Shown here in pieces: positions 39,546 to 51,249 of a stretch of 64,000 nucleotides of DNA. The notes under the pieces are model-generated. The model was not told the DNA's origin and did no database searches. It saw only the letters and a list, made by a program, of their open reading frames with translations. Position numbers and translations under genes: made by a program. Where the stretch lies: NCBI GenBank assembly GCA_016806645.1, contig JACSYO010001636.1, positions 224,001 through 288,000 on the forward strand, read 5' to 3'. Each line of letters opens with the position of its first letter. The stretch's first letter is position 1. Origin of the DNA: Ophiodon elongatus. Lineage: Eukaryota; Chordata; Actinopteri; Perciformes; Hexagrammidae.

Positions 39546-40929
39546 AAGCCAAAACATTTAGCAGAGAGTGACCTGGAAAGAGAGATGTCAATGGACTGGA
39601 CACCTAAACATACTAGATACTGTTAGAATGTGGTGGTACTTTTATCGCATATCAAAATTAAAACAAGAAACCACATTTTCTGGATTAGCTGCCTTCACAT
39701 AATCTTATATTCAGCAGTTTAATAGCAGATGTACTTACTGCTGGTCATTTTTCAAAACTTCCTTAAAGTTTCCAGGATGATTTGTTACATTCCAGGAAGC
39801 CATTTGTTTCAATTTTTACATGAACATTAACCTGCTTCAATTCACTAATCTACAGGGATCAGCTCTGAATTACACCGAACAATTCAGACAACAATACTGT
39901 AGAATAACAGAATCCTTATAAATGAATGATTTTAATTAAACCGAAAGACACAGAGAAATGTCTGGCTGAGTCTTTTCCGGGTCATGTCATGGAGACGACC
40001 CAAGCCAGCGCCTTCGTCGCCATTGCTTATGCAACCCACAAGAGGGGTGGGGGTGGGGGGGAAGAGATCCGGGCCGCAGGCTGCTTCACACACGGCATTG
40101 CAACCTGGCACTACAGGTGCTTAATGCCCGGAGACGGCAGCCTCTTTTAGGGGAGAGGGCCCGCAAACGTGACTTTTAGGAACATTTACACTCGCATTGA
40201 GAGAGATGAGGCGAGGGGACGGTTGTCCATCATCAGTTGGGTTGGGTGCTGTTCACATTGGAACCGGTACGGTACGCAACGGTACCTTTTCCGGTACTTT
40301 ACACTTTCTGTAATAACAACAATGTAATTTCAGTTATGTTATTTATTTAGAACATTTTAACATTCTGTACTGGAGGAAGCACATGTGAGACGTTTTTCCC
40401 CGGCCAGCATTGTAGTTTCCATTACAAATATTGTAGCAAGCGTTGTCTTGCTACAATATTAAGTTTTGGCTGTGGCTCATCTAAAGATACCGTGTATTGC
40501 CTATTTCTTCTCAGTGTAACACATGCGGTTATCAGCAATAATAGGCAGTGAAAATGACGTGTTGATGGTCATATTGACACCAGCAGAGCTGTTCTGGAGG
40601 CACGAATAATGTCATAGATTGAACTAAGACAAACAAGTTGAAACCCCCCAAAATTTATTTTTTCGGGTTTTAAAAAGTTTCAGCTTGTCAGCAAAGAAGG
40701 AACTCTGGTCAAAATAAAGGCCATAAAATTATTTTAAAAGCATGGATTTCCTTCTCCAGTAACTTTGTAGCTTTTTAGCTCCACAGAACTGTAACTCAAC
40801 CATTAGAATAATTTCTGCCTCTGAGAATCAATTATCAATCTGCCCTTTCCTTTTGACTTATCTGTCACGTGACTCTCCTGTGTCCTTCAAGCAGAAAAAA
40901 AAGTGGACACATGTGATGGAGTCTATAAT
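39546..40929. other. Intergenic, no supported gene
   Basis: Includes a cluster of GGTAC words at 40,260-40,305. No exon recognised. Confidence 0.45.
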
Positions 40930-41065
40930 GGTGTGCTCATCCATCATTGATTCATACAGGCACACTATTTGTATGCAAATGATCATTCAGCTCTGAAATG
41001 GACAGTTAATGGTGTTCTCGGGGCAATCTGTCGCTCTGTGTACTTGTCGACGCGGTCTCAATCAT
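40930..41065. other. Candidate conserved non-coding block with octamer
   Basis: Contains CATCCATCATTGATTCATAC and a perfect octamer ATGCAAAT at 40,973-40,980 followed by GATCATTCAGCTCTGAAATG. Non-repetitive and non-coding. Confidence 0.35.
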
Positions 41066-41468
41066 GAGTCTTTCACGGAGAAGTGGTCCTGTGTGTTTTG
41101 AAGCACTGATCACGGTGAGTGGTCTTTGGATCCCCGTGAGAAGCTCCCTCACACCTTCACACCCATTCCCACATTACCCACCACCTCAACACACACTTTA
41201 TAAGAGCAGACAAAAAGCAAACTACCAGATACAGAATGGCTGGTGGGCTCCAGATGCAACTGGAAAATCAGAGGTTTAGAAAGTTTTCATTCTTGCGTAT
41301 GTAATGGGGAGTGGACACAATATTAGAAGCATTTTTCAGTTTAAAGCTTAGTTGATTCTGGCCGCAGTGACGCAGTCGCGAGCCGTGCACCACAAAATGA
41401 CCCAACGCAAAAGTGAGCTTGTTGTAACTGTCCTGAAGGACCTGTTAGCCATATTGGGATCCAGTGCT

Positions 41469-41602
41469 GGTCACTGTAGTCTCGCCATGGGTCCAACCGG
41501 TCGGTCACTGTAGTCTCGCCATGGGTCCAACCGGTCGGTCACTGTAGTCTCGCCATGGGTCCAACCGGCCGGTCACTGTAGTCTCGCCATGGGTCCAACC
41601 GG
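41469..41602. repeat. 34-bp tandem repeat, four nearly identical units
   Basis: Unit begins GGTCACTGTAGTCTCGCCAT and ends GGGTCCAACCGGTC; the third unit has one visible change (GGCC for GGTC). High identity suggests recent expansion. Confidence 0.95.
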
Positions 41603-41689
41603 GACGGCCCAGAGGTCCAGCAGAGCAGAGCTCTCCACACGGTCCCCGTCCTGCTGCTCGCCTTGGGCAGCTTTGCTAATTCAGCCGTT

Positions 41690-42060
41690 TTGGCTTGACC
41701 AAAGGCGGGACTACGGTGGCTGCCACCTAACGGCCCAAAAACGTGATTTTGGAAAGGCCACGCCTCTCACACAGATTGACTTGAAATTCGACACTCATGT
41801 CCAGTTCCATATGTTTTACAAAAAAGCCTCAACAACCACAAAAGTCTGCCTATCTAGATTTTCCACCATTCTTCAGGTATTTGAGAAACACTTTTTTTAC
41901 ATCTCCGCCTCAGCCGTAGGTTTGAAACTCGCAGGATATGTTCACGAGAGCGCCTGAAACATACCCTGAAAGTTTCATCAAATCAACCACTAGGGGGCAC
42001 TACAAATGCACACAACAACAACAACAACAAAACGTTCATGGCACAACACGCATCAAACTA
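41690..42060. repeat. Dispersed teleost repeat
   Basis: GGCCACGCCTCTCACACAGA, CCTGAAAGTTTCATCAAATC and CCACTAGGGGGCACTACAAA are typical of a repeat abundant in fish. A CAA tract follows (42,014-42,032). Confidence 0.55.
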
Positions 42061-42814
42061 AAATCAGATTTTTTTTTCTCCAATCAATACTCAACTCGCA
42101 GGATACAGTCGGCCATAAATCAGTGACAGTTTGTCGAAACAACCCCAAACTTGCTGGATATTTTTAATTAAGCTGTAGAAACATGTCCCCAAATGTCAAG
42201 AAATATGACTGGCGGTACTTTGAGTGTGCAATTACTGACGGCTGCATCCATTATTATAATGAAACAAGTGTGTGATTGGTCTCAGTCTTTAGACAGAATT
42301 AAACCAGCTGAAGTGACTAAAGCCTGAAATCCGCTCGCTTTTGATTTTTGCAATTGAGCTGCTTTCATCTATTTAGTGAAAAAGGAATTGAAATGGCCGC
42401 TTGTTTAATTTGCAATTAATTAAATTTTGTATGTTTTTAATTGCCTGACTATATATTACATTATAGTCATGTTTCCCATACAAGCTCCTTGTTTATTTAC
42501 TTTGAAAGTTCCTCTTCTTCGTCCACCTCCTCTGTCATTATTTTAAGCTAAGACGTCTTTTCTTAAAGAGGTAGTGAGTAAACACTTTAAATCAGGCCTA
42601 AAATGTTGGATGAAAATCAATCAAAACTTTATTTTATATACAAACACTAATTTACTCAAGATCTTTACTGTCCATATCATTTATTTGCATTTGTCTTTTA
42701 CTATATAAAACAGTATGATGATTCTCTGTGGTCTAAAGAAAAGATGAATTCATTGGGTTTCAATTCTATCACAATTTATTCTCAAAGTTCAGTATCAAAT
42801 ATCACATTATATGT

Positions 42815-42985
42815 TTGCTAATTGGGTTCTATTGGCCCAAATCAGCAGCAGCTCCTGACCCGGTCCAAGACGAGAAAAAAACTCCCAAAATCCAGAAAAG
42901 AAATGGGAAGAAAACTCGAGAAAGGCAATTCAAAGAGAGATCCCCTCTCCTCGGACGGCTGGGCGTGTTACAGGATCTGAAAATG
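42815..42985. repeat. Dispersed teleost repeat
   Basis: AATCCAGAAAAGAAATGGGA, GGCAATTCAAAGAGAGATCC and CCCTCTCCTCGGACGG resemble a repeat often seen in fish genomic DNA and 3' UTRs. Confidence 0.55.
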
Positions 42986-43215
42986 GGACAATTATTACAT
43001 CATATATAATATAATGAGTCCAATTAAAACATTTATCTATCTATTTGTAAAACCTGTGTTGTAGATACTAAATAAACCTTGAGTCCTTGAATCCGTCCAG
43101 CCGGAGTTCCTCGCGTCCTCCTTCCTGTCAAAGAGAGAGCAGCATTAGTATTTATATGACATTGGATAATAACACTGTAGTCTAATGCTAAATATTGTAT
43201 TACTAAACAAACAAT

Positions 43216-43530
43216 GGTAGATGGACTTGCATTGTATCGCGCCTTTCGAGTCCTTCGACCACTAAAGGCGCTGTACATGACATGTCATCCTTCATTCATT
43301 CATTCACTGAGGACCGGGGCGACCACACAAGGTGCCACCTGCCCGTCAGATCACATGTTCACATATATCACATATGTTCCATTCATACAAACACCGATGG
43401 CTCAGCCCTCGGGAGCAATTTGGGTTCAGTGTCTTGCTCAAGGACACTTCGACACGGACGAGAGGAGTCGGGGATTAATCCGCCAATTTTCCAATTGGAA
43501 GAGGACCCGCTCTCCCTCTCAGCCACAGCC
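43216..43530 (+). repeat. Dispersed teleost repeat (SINE-like)
   Basis: GGACTTGCATTGTATCGCGC, GACCACTAAAGGCGCTGTAC, AAGGTGCCACCTGCCCGTCA and TTGCTCAAGGACACTTCGAC are landmarks of a very common teleost repeat. A shorter fragment is at 36,630. Confidence 0.75.
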
Positions 43531-43695
43531 GCCCCCCCTACTTGTTTCTCTTGTGATGCAGATTGTAGATGGTCCTTAATTTTGTAAAGTAGGAGATCCT
43601 CACGTTCTCCTTCCTGTCAAAGAGAGAACAGCTAAAGTATTGGGAGGTCAAGTTTGGGATTAATGTATTTAAAAGTAGTAGTAGTGTTTAGAAAT

Positions 43696-43697
<2 letters not shown>

Positions 43698-43741
<44 letters not shown>

Positions 43742-44063
43742 TTGTGGTTGTGTTTAAACGCGTATGTGTATAGTTGTGTTTAAATGTTTATGTGTGAAAT
43801 TGTGTTTAAATGTGTATGTGTGTAGTTGTGTTTAAATGTGTATAGTTGTGTTTAAATATGTATGTCTATAGTTGTGTTTAAATGTGTATGTGTATAGTTG
43901 TGTTTAAATGTTTATGTGTGAAATTGTGTTTAAATGTGTATGTGTGTAGTTGTGTTTAGATGTGTATGTGTGTAGTTGTGTTTAAATGTGTATGTGTGTA
44001 GTTGTGTTTAAATGTGTATGTGTATAGTTGTGTTTAAATGTGTATGTGTGTAGTTGTGTTTAA

Positions 44064-44122
<59 letters not shown>
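43698..44122. repeat. GT microsatellites flanking a 26-bp minisatellite, beside the kinase stop codon
   Basis: Two GT runs (about 43,698-43,741 and 44,066-44,122) enclose about 12 units of TTGTGTTTAAATGTGTATGT plus a variable GTGTAG/GTATAG end. It ends 9 bp from the kinase TAA, so it probably lies in the 3' UTR. Confidence 0.93.
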
Positions 44123-44123
<1 letters not shown>

Positions 44124-44130
44124 TATTAGT

Positions 44131-46862
44131 TTATCTGAGAAATGAGTGATCTCTGAGCTGCTCCAGGGTGAGACGCTGATCCGGGTCTTCATTCAAACAC
44201 TTCCTTAAGAAATCTTTGCAATCTGGAGAGACAGAAGGAGAAGAAAGGTGAGGGCGACGGCTCCGGTGATCCATCAGAACGTGAACTCAAATGAACAGAT
44301 TTGTGTCTGCCGACACGTTTGTGTATGTTTTTCTTACTTTTGGAGAGCTTCCTGGTGATTCTCTGCTTCTTTCTATAGAACATGTGTGAATTGAATGATG
44401 CAGAGCTGTGGACCATATCAAACAGGACCACTCCCATCTGAAACACTGTGGTGGGTCCGGCTCTGTACGTATTACGATCGTTCCACTCCGGGGGGATGTG
44501 AGTACCTAGAATATACAGACATAATAAAAAGACAGTGAGGAGGAGGAGCTTTGTTTCAATGTAAAAGTCACCGATGGGTAAGTTAGTGAAGAGCAGGCGT
44601 GAAGATGCACATCTTACCGTAGAAGCTGCGGTAAGAGACTCGTTTGTTGACGAAGCAGCTCACACCAAAGTCAATGAGGCGAACTCGCGGGACGTCCGAG
44701 CCGGTCTCAATCAGGATGTTTCCCCCCTTAATGTCCCGGTGGAAAATGTGTCTGTGCTCGAGGTCAATCGCTGCATCGACCAGCTGTTTCAGTATGATCT
44801 GACAAAGACAGAGATGAGGGATCAGAGAGGAGGATGCTTTGCCATGTTTCCATGGCTGTGACTCTGAGCTGACTACAGCAGCTTACCTTGGCTTCCTCTT
44901 CATCTAAGGAGCCTCCTTTGACCTTAATGTAGTGGTGCAGGTCTACGGCAGGGATCGGTCTCTCTAGCACCAGGATCAGCTCCTGGTCCAGATCGTACCA
45001 GTCCAGCAGGGACACGGGTGCTGATGTCCCCTCTGATTCGGCCGCCAGTTTCAACATGACGGCGACCTCCGCGGAGATCTGCTTCCCACGATTGTCCTGA
45101 AACATCACAGTTAACAGATGAGAGAGAACCGCGATTCATCCACAGAACATTCAGAAAGAGAGTTGAGTACAGCAGGTGTCGCTCACTCACCTTGTGTTTG
45201 CAGAGAACTTTGTGTTTGGGAATGTGTTTGATGGCGACCTAGATACAAACAAGACTTTGGTTAACACTTTCTGACCGTACTGTGTGTGTCTGCGTGTGTG
45301 TGCAAGAACATCTGTGTAACACTTACGGGCAGATCATCTGCTTTGCGGTAGCCACCGAACACAGATCCACATCCCCCTTGGCCAAGTTTCTCCTGCTGCT
45401 CGTACTTGGCCTCAAATGTTGCTGAACAGACAAACACATTGTTTATTTTAATACATTTGTGAGTAACAGCAACTATATGTTACCGAAACTCTGATATGAA
45501 TCCCTCCTACGTTCGTTATACCTAATTTAAATCATAATTTTACACTTCACATAATGAAGCCAAACATTACGTTCATCACTATCGACTGACCTTTTGCTTC
45601 AAGTGCCAACAAAGCCCGTTTTGCGTCCTCGATCTGCTTCTTGGTCTGCTTCTTGGTCTTCTTGGTGGTCTTCTTGGTGGTCTTCTTGGTCTCCTTCTTG
45701 GTCTTCTTGGTCTCCCTGGTGGTCTCCTTCTTGGTCTCCTTGGTGGTCTCCTTGGTGGTCTCCTTGGTGGTCTCCTTGGTGGTGTCCTTTTTGGTCTCCT
45801 TGGTGGTCTCCTTCAGGTCCATTCTCATCTTCTTTCTGTCTGGTCCTTCATCATCGGCGACGGCCTTCCTCTTAACGCCTCTCTTGCTCACATCCTTCAC
45901 AGATGTGTTGCCGCTTTCTACAGATGAGAAAAAAAAATCACAACATCAGTTTGTTGACATTCACAACACTAACGCGGACAAAAAGTCCTTCAGACTAAAT
46001 GACAAGATGGGCCGTCATTCGATGTCTCCCAAATCCCATGTGAGTCTTTTCTGCTCTGCTGCCTCTTAGCTAACGGAGTAGCTCATCATTTATAGCAGAA
46101 GAATAGTTTAGAATTTGATGTGACCCCTTTGATTAAAAAATATCTAATATATACAAATTTCACATATACAAATGTCTTCTCAATATCGCCCAACATCGTA
46201 GGCCCAGTTGTTACAAGAATGGCTTAAAGTATGGTGTCAGGCAGATACATTGGTCTAAGGTTTTGACATATCTTCCCCCCCCTCCATCTCAATACAACAG
46301 TAATGTCACATGATCAGCTTACCAGTGTCCGCTGAGGTGGATGGCAACTCAATGTCAAACATGATGAGGTCCAGTCGTCTCCTTTTCGCCTTCTGTGGTC
46401 CCTCTCCATCTTCTCTGACTTTCCTCTTCACTCGTCTGAGGACGACGATCTCCTTTTCATCCAGCCTCGCCCTTCTGATGAGCGTCTCCCTTCTGGGACC
46501 GGCCTTCCTTTTGATCCCCCTCCTCAGACCGTGCACTTCGGACACTGAACTTTTTTCAGACGTGCTGATATCGATGTCTACAAATGAGAAAAACAAAGTG
46601 GAACATTAATTTGTTGTGAACTATTGTCACCTTTTATCAATTCACAGTTCAGATTCAGATCACAGTAAGAAAAAGGGGAGCAGGAATCAGAGGTATATTT
46701 CAAGCTATTAACTCGAAATAAGTGCCTTCTCCATCCGATCAGTCCGATGGATCATTAACACCAGTGAATGCACATTTCTGCCTGGATTTCTCACTTACCT
46801 CGACCTCTGTTGAGGGCCGAAGAACCGCTAACGGTCATCTTCTTTTCAGAGTCGTTGTCCAT
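44131..46862 (-). CDS. Pim-like serine/threonine protein kinase, 9 coding exons, 479 aa
   Basis: Coding exons in transcription order: 46862-46799, 46577-46323, 45917-45591, 45421-45327, 45238-45191, 45096-44887, 44798-44618, 44505-44338, 44222-44131. All introns are GT-AG, the phases agree, and the joined frame ends in TAA. Residues 1-215 form a basic N-terminal tail; the kinase domain runs from about 216 to 479. Visible motifs are the glycine loop GQGGCGSV (229-236), VAIK with catalytic Lys251, a helix C Glu (probably 273), HRDIKGGN with Asp355, DFG at 376-378, and PPEW in place of APE, as in Pim kinases. LERP in the hinge is also Pim-like. Catalytic residues are intact, so it is probably active. 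The Asp-x-Trp of helix F is missing (TTVFQMG); Pim itself departs there too. Teleosts carry many pim-like paralogues, so I give no symbol. Start chosen at the first ATG of exon 1; Met9 is an alternative. Any non-coding 5' exon was not sought. Confidence 0.92.
45640..45840 (-). repeat. In-frame Lys/Glu/Thr-rich coding minisatellite in kinase exon 3
   Basis: About 200 bp of exon 3 of the Pim-like kinase consists of imperfect 12-bp and 15-bp units encoding runs such as TKET, KKET, KKTT and KKTK. Because units are multiples of three, copy-number change keeps the reading frame. The tract is highly basic, predicted disordered, and sits between the second basic module and the kinase domain. The opposite strand is also open across it and gives only Trp/Ser and Val/Ser-rich shadow frames. 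Confidence 0.85.
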
Positions 46863-48579
46863 AATAATGTTGAATATGTTTCTAACACGAAAGCTTCAGT
46901 GTGTGTTGATCCAAGGCTTGAATCTATCTGAGTGAATTGGCCACTGAGTGTGTTCTTAAGCTGTGGTGAACGGAACATGGAACATGATGACATGTTCTAT
47001 CATGAGGTCATGACTGTACCATAACAGTCAAGTGTTCCGGAATATGCAAATGAGTAAATTGTGTATCTGCGTGTGTACAAGCATACAATACTGAATACTG
47101 ACTCTTTCTCAGTCATCTGGCTGACTTTCCTACAAACTATTAAAATGTCCTCAGGTTGTTTTTATGAATACGGAATGATGTTTGGCTTTAGGGATGTTTT
47201 TCTGTCGGTCGGGCCACCACTTTGGTCCAGACTGAAATATCTCAACAACTATTGAATCCTGATTTTAATGATCCCCTGATTCAATCGCCACCTGCAGGTT
47301 TTGTTTTTTTAGTGACATATTTGGATGGATTGCCATGAAATGTGGTGCAGATATCCAAAGTGCTCAGATGATCTTTCCTATGCCAGGCAACCAACAGAGT
47401 CCAGTACATTTACTTCCCTCCATTAACCCACGTAACACTGCAAATTCTTGCTTTTACACTTACATTTTTGCAAGAGTTCAACAAATAAGATATAAAGTGT
47501 TAATTAGTGAGGTGTAGAGGTGCTGAAAGGCAGGCCAGCTGTTTCCTCTTAAATTAAGCTAATCAGCTATAGCTTCACATTCAACAAATCAATTATGAGA
47601 GTGGCATCAATGTTGTCATTTAACTGCTAACTCGTTAGCGTAGTTCCGACAATGTTGAACCAAAAGCAATAGCAGCTATTTCTTAAAATATGTTCAAATT
47701 TAAGCGACCCCCAGAGGTCTCCCATGGAAAATTGTTTAGTAGTAGAGCCAAGAGACATGTGATTGTACAGATTATCACTGGTCATGACGAACACTGCATT
47801 AGAAGCCATGTCTATAATGCATTATAAATATACTTATGATGCGTTATGATCGGTTTATAACACTGTAATATATAATCATAATATAAGTAACTAAGCAGCC
47901 ATTGTTTGCTTGAAAGTGAAATATTAAATCTATGCAAGAACGACACATAATGTAAAATCCTTTTTCATTTTTACCGACGTTATTTTCGCAGGTAATCATA
48001 AAATGCTTTACTATGTGTTTTTATTTTTTATAAAGCATTATGGATATTTATGAGTGTTTATAACTTTAACCGTACATGTTTCTCATGCATTATAGATTTG
48101 GGCGTCATAGAAAGATTTTATTTCTTTCCTGCTCCAATTTAGTTTCTGCAGGTGTGTTTGCATTATCATTTTGTCATAACTTCTCAGCATAAAGAGATGA
48201 TTTCATAGATAAGTTATCGCTATACAGACTGCACGTCTTTTAAATCAGACTTCCACAGTAAGAAACATATGAGTATATGTCGCTATCCCTGTCTGTCATA
48301 CCAACTAGATCATCACTGAAAACGTTGTGGAATAATGATCTCCAGAAAAAGAGTGGGAGTGATACGCCACGTGCCAAATGCTGCTCAATAACAATAAGAG
48401 TCTTGGGACTAAAGTGACATCATCCCCACAGCTGACATACTTTATGAACGTGATCCGGTCGTCTCTTTTCTCCTCCCAAACTGGGTCACCTTTGTTTAGG
48501 TGAACGTGATGAGTCACTGCCTGTTCCCAGCAATGATCTTATCTAACTCACCTTTGCTGCTGTTCTTCGGGGCCACTTG
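46863..48579. other. Intergenic, upstream of the kinase; repeat at 47,195-47,410
   Basis: The immediate 140 bp upstream of the kinase ATG presumably hold its 5' UTR or promoter. At 47,195-47,410, CCACTTTGGTCCAGACTGAA, ATATCTCAACAACTATTGAA and GGATGGATTGCCATGAAATG mark a repeat that is extremely common in teleosts. Nothing else recognised. Confidence 0.6.
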
Positions 48580-49795
48580 CAGTGGCTCAGATGAGACGTG
48601 ATGCCATGGGAGAGGGACACATTGAAAACCCCATCCTCTCCCTCTGCCAGAGCATGGAACTGTTGTCTAATTGTGGTGGCGGCGGCGTTCTTGCCTCCCC
48701 GTCAACGTCTCCGAGATTAGCAGTGATGGGTCAGCAGGAGTGCGCCGATAAATTTAGATTTCGATTTACTTCTGCTTGTGTGATCATTAGAGGGAGGGGA
48801 ACGTCTTTGAGGAGCGTCCTCTGATTTCCTGATTTGTGACACACCAGGCGGGGAGCCGTTCATCCATGAAACAGCCCGATGCTTGTGGACGGATCCCAAA
48901 GAGCAGATGCTCAGATGTTGTGTCTGTCAAAATAAAGCTTCTTGTCTTCACACAACAACAACAAAAACAAAAACAACAACACATTACCATCTTTTATTTG
49001 TTGACAATCTCTCTGAACGCTGACATCATGCAGCGCCTCCCTCCCCTGTCCAAAAGAAACAAGTCTTTAAACCCTGGGCCTGTGTGATCCAATTGGAAAT
49101 AAGAAACAGCGTGTTGTATCCAGGCAACAAGTTCGTTGCCAGGTGACAGACACAGAGGTCCTGAGACCAGAGACTGCGTGCAACAGTTCCACACGAATAA
49201 GACAAGACAGAGCATCAGTCACCTCCTGCAAACTCACACGTTTTCTTTGATGGCCTTTGACGTGGAAGCAAGCGGCACACGTCTGTCTGCCATCGTGTGA
49301 TCCGTGGGCTCGCTTCTCTTTAATGGTTACAAACGCAATAAACGCTGCACGGGGCACACGAAGTGACCGGGAAACTCGATGGCAGGAAACATATCGCAAG
49401 ACTTTATCAGCACGCCTAATTGCCGCCTGGAATCATGATGTACACACTGGCGACTTATCAGAGAAGACATATCTGCCAGCATATATTTAAAAAAAAAGAA
49501 AGAAAGAAAGAAAATAGCAGCCATAAGAGGTGGGATTATTAAACGTGTTTCTGCCAGAACGCCGGGCCTTTCATGTGGCAGCCATGAGCAGAGATAATGA
49601 TCATTTCCAAGGCGCTTGGGCTGACAAATCCACCACCACCATTAAAGGCTTTCTTCTACCCCGGAGCTGTGTGGGGAGACTGTGTACTTTTTACTTTGAT
49701 TTAGCTGCAGCTGCTTTAGCAGCAGGGGCATTTGTTTACCGAGGTCTGTTCAGCTCAAGTAAAAAGTCAATTTGTAAGGCAAACATCGGGTGTTA
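48580..49795. other. Candidate conserved non-coding cluster between the kinase and phax
   Basis: Long non-repetitive stretch with CGATAAATTTAGATTTCGAT (48,748), TTTATCAGCACGCCTAATTG (about 49,402), TTATCAGAGAAGACATATCT (49,456) and AGATAATGATCATTTCCAAG (49,592). It is interrupted by CAA-type (48,953-48,980) and AAAG (49,490-49,513) simple repeats. No frame resembles a protein. GATA and TAAT words are frequent. Confidence 0.35.
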
Positions 49796-50029
49796 AACTG
49801 CACGCTAGTTTACTGTTACTGGTGTGCATAGAACATGAAAACGCCACTTTTCCATATTCTTTACAAAGGATCACATAACTACGCACAGAATTGTGCGTGG
49901 TGTGAAAGGTAACCAGTAGTGACTAAACACCAGAGAGCTCGGTCTTCTGGCTTCTGCTCGGCTTTCATCATCACTGCTTTCAGCAAAAAGCAAGTTCTGA
50001 TCAGCCCGAAGAAAAGAAAGACCATGTTG

Positions 50030-50420
50030 GCAACTAGCTGGTGAAGAAAGTGTTCTAATGTTCAGAGGCCTATGTCCCAGATCACTTTCTCAGGAGTTGG
50101 TTGAGACCAAACAGAGCTCAAAAGAGTTATTTCATCAGGCCACCAGAAAAAGGACTCCAAATATAGGCAACCGTTTGCTAACACAGTATCCGCAACAGCT
50201 GTACAGGGTGAAATGTCCCATGATGTGTTCACAGGTTGTTCCTCTGTTCCTTTGTTGGCGAAGCCGGGCCGGCCGCATGTGGCTCTGGTTAGCTCACGGC
50301 CGCCGCCTTGCACTGCCTCCATGTGGCAGTTACAGCCGATAGAGCCCGCCCTCCAGTTCCCCGTCGTGCAAACAGTTAGCTTTGTAAGCATTGTTAGCGC
50401 TTTTAGCGCTGTTAGCACCG
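50030..50420 (+). repeat. Dispersed repeat with TCTCAGGAGTTGGTGGAGAC core, copy 4, plus flanking repeat text
   Basis: AACTAGCTGGTGAAGAAAGT and TTCTCAGGAGTTGGTTGAGA match the family; the following part with TTAGCGCTTTTAGCGCTGTT also looks repeat-derived. Confidence 0.6.
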
Positions 50421-51239
50421 TTAGTGAAATTCCACAATTGCTCGTGAACTCAGCACAACTAACTAAAATAACACTTTCAGAACTATATTTCCCTTATAAT
50501 TAATGCTAAATGACAAAGTTCATGCCAGGAAAGTCTCCTGAAATTATTAGAAAATAATGGCCATAAAACAAAACTGTTATGAGTAATTCCTCCTGATATA
50601 TAGATGGCTGATGGGCCACTTTGGTGTTTTGTGTTCAGACCTCTCTAAATGAAACACCAAACACAGACACGCTTCAGAACGCCCTCGAGGACCAGAGCAT
50701 GCATCCATATTTGATCCCTGTTTTATCAGAGAACACCACAGCCATGTGCTGTTACCACCACCATAATCAGACCTCTGCTGCCACCCACTTGTCAGGTCTG
50801 GTAAATGCAAGAACAAATACATTAAAAAAGATGGAGACAAGAAGCAACACTGTGCAAATCTGCCATTCTCCACCTCCCTATAGAAAAGCATGTTTATTGA
50901 ACCAGAACCACTGGTGGAGGTTTAACGCAACTGGTAAGTGACTGGAATTGTTACCAAAAAACGTTAGTGATTGGTGCACGTGATCAATGCATGTGTTTGA
51001 GTAGACGGGGATATAGCTGCAGTACATGGATGCATGACAATCCCCATCAGCAGCAGTTAGCCTTCAAAATAAGGGTCTCTTTATCCATAACTTCTGGTTT
51101 CATTGGCCCAGTTCTGCATCCGTCCCAACACAGTGAAGTTGGTTTGAATTTTCTTCATGGTGATCAACAGTAACAGCATTGAAACATTAAATGAAATATT
51201 TTCAACTGCTATTTATTTACAGTCCCAGTTTCTCTTAAT
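50421..51239. other. Intergenic, no supported gene
   Basis: Nothing recognised; overlapping short frames on both strands at 50,577-50,941 have no domain. Confidence 0.45.
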
Positions 51240-51249
51240 AATTCACCAA

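Noticed and set aside
45641..46069. Val/Leu- and Trp/Ser-rich plus-strand frames opposite the kinase exon 3
   Set aside because: Antisense of the Lys/Thr coding minisatellite.
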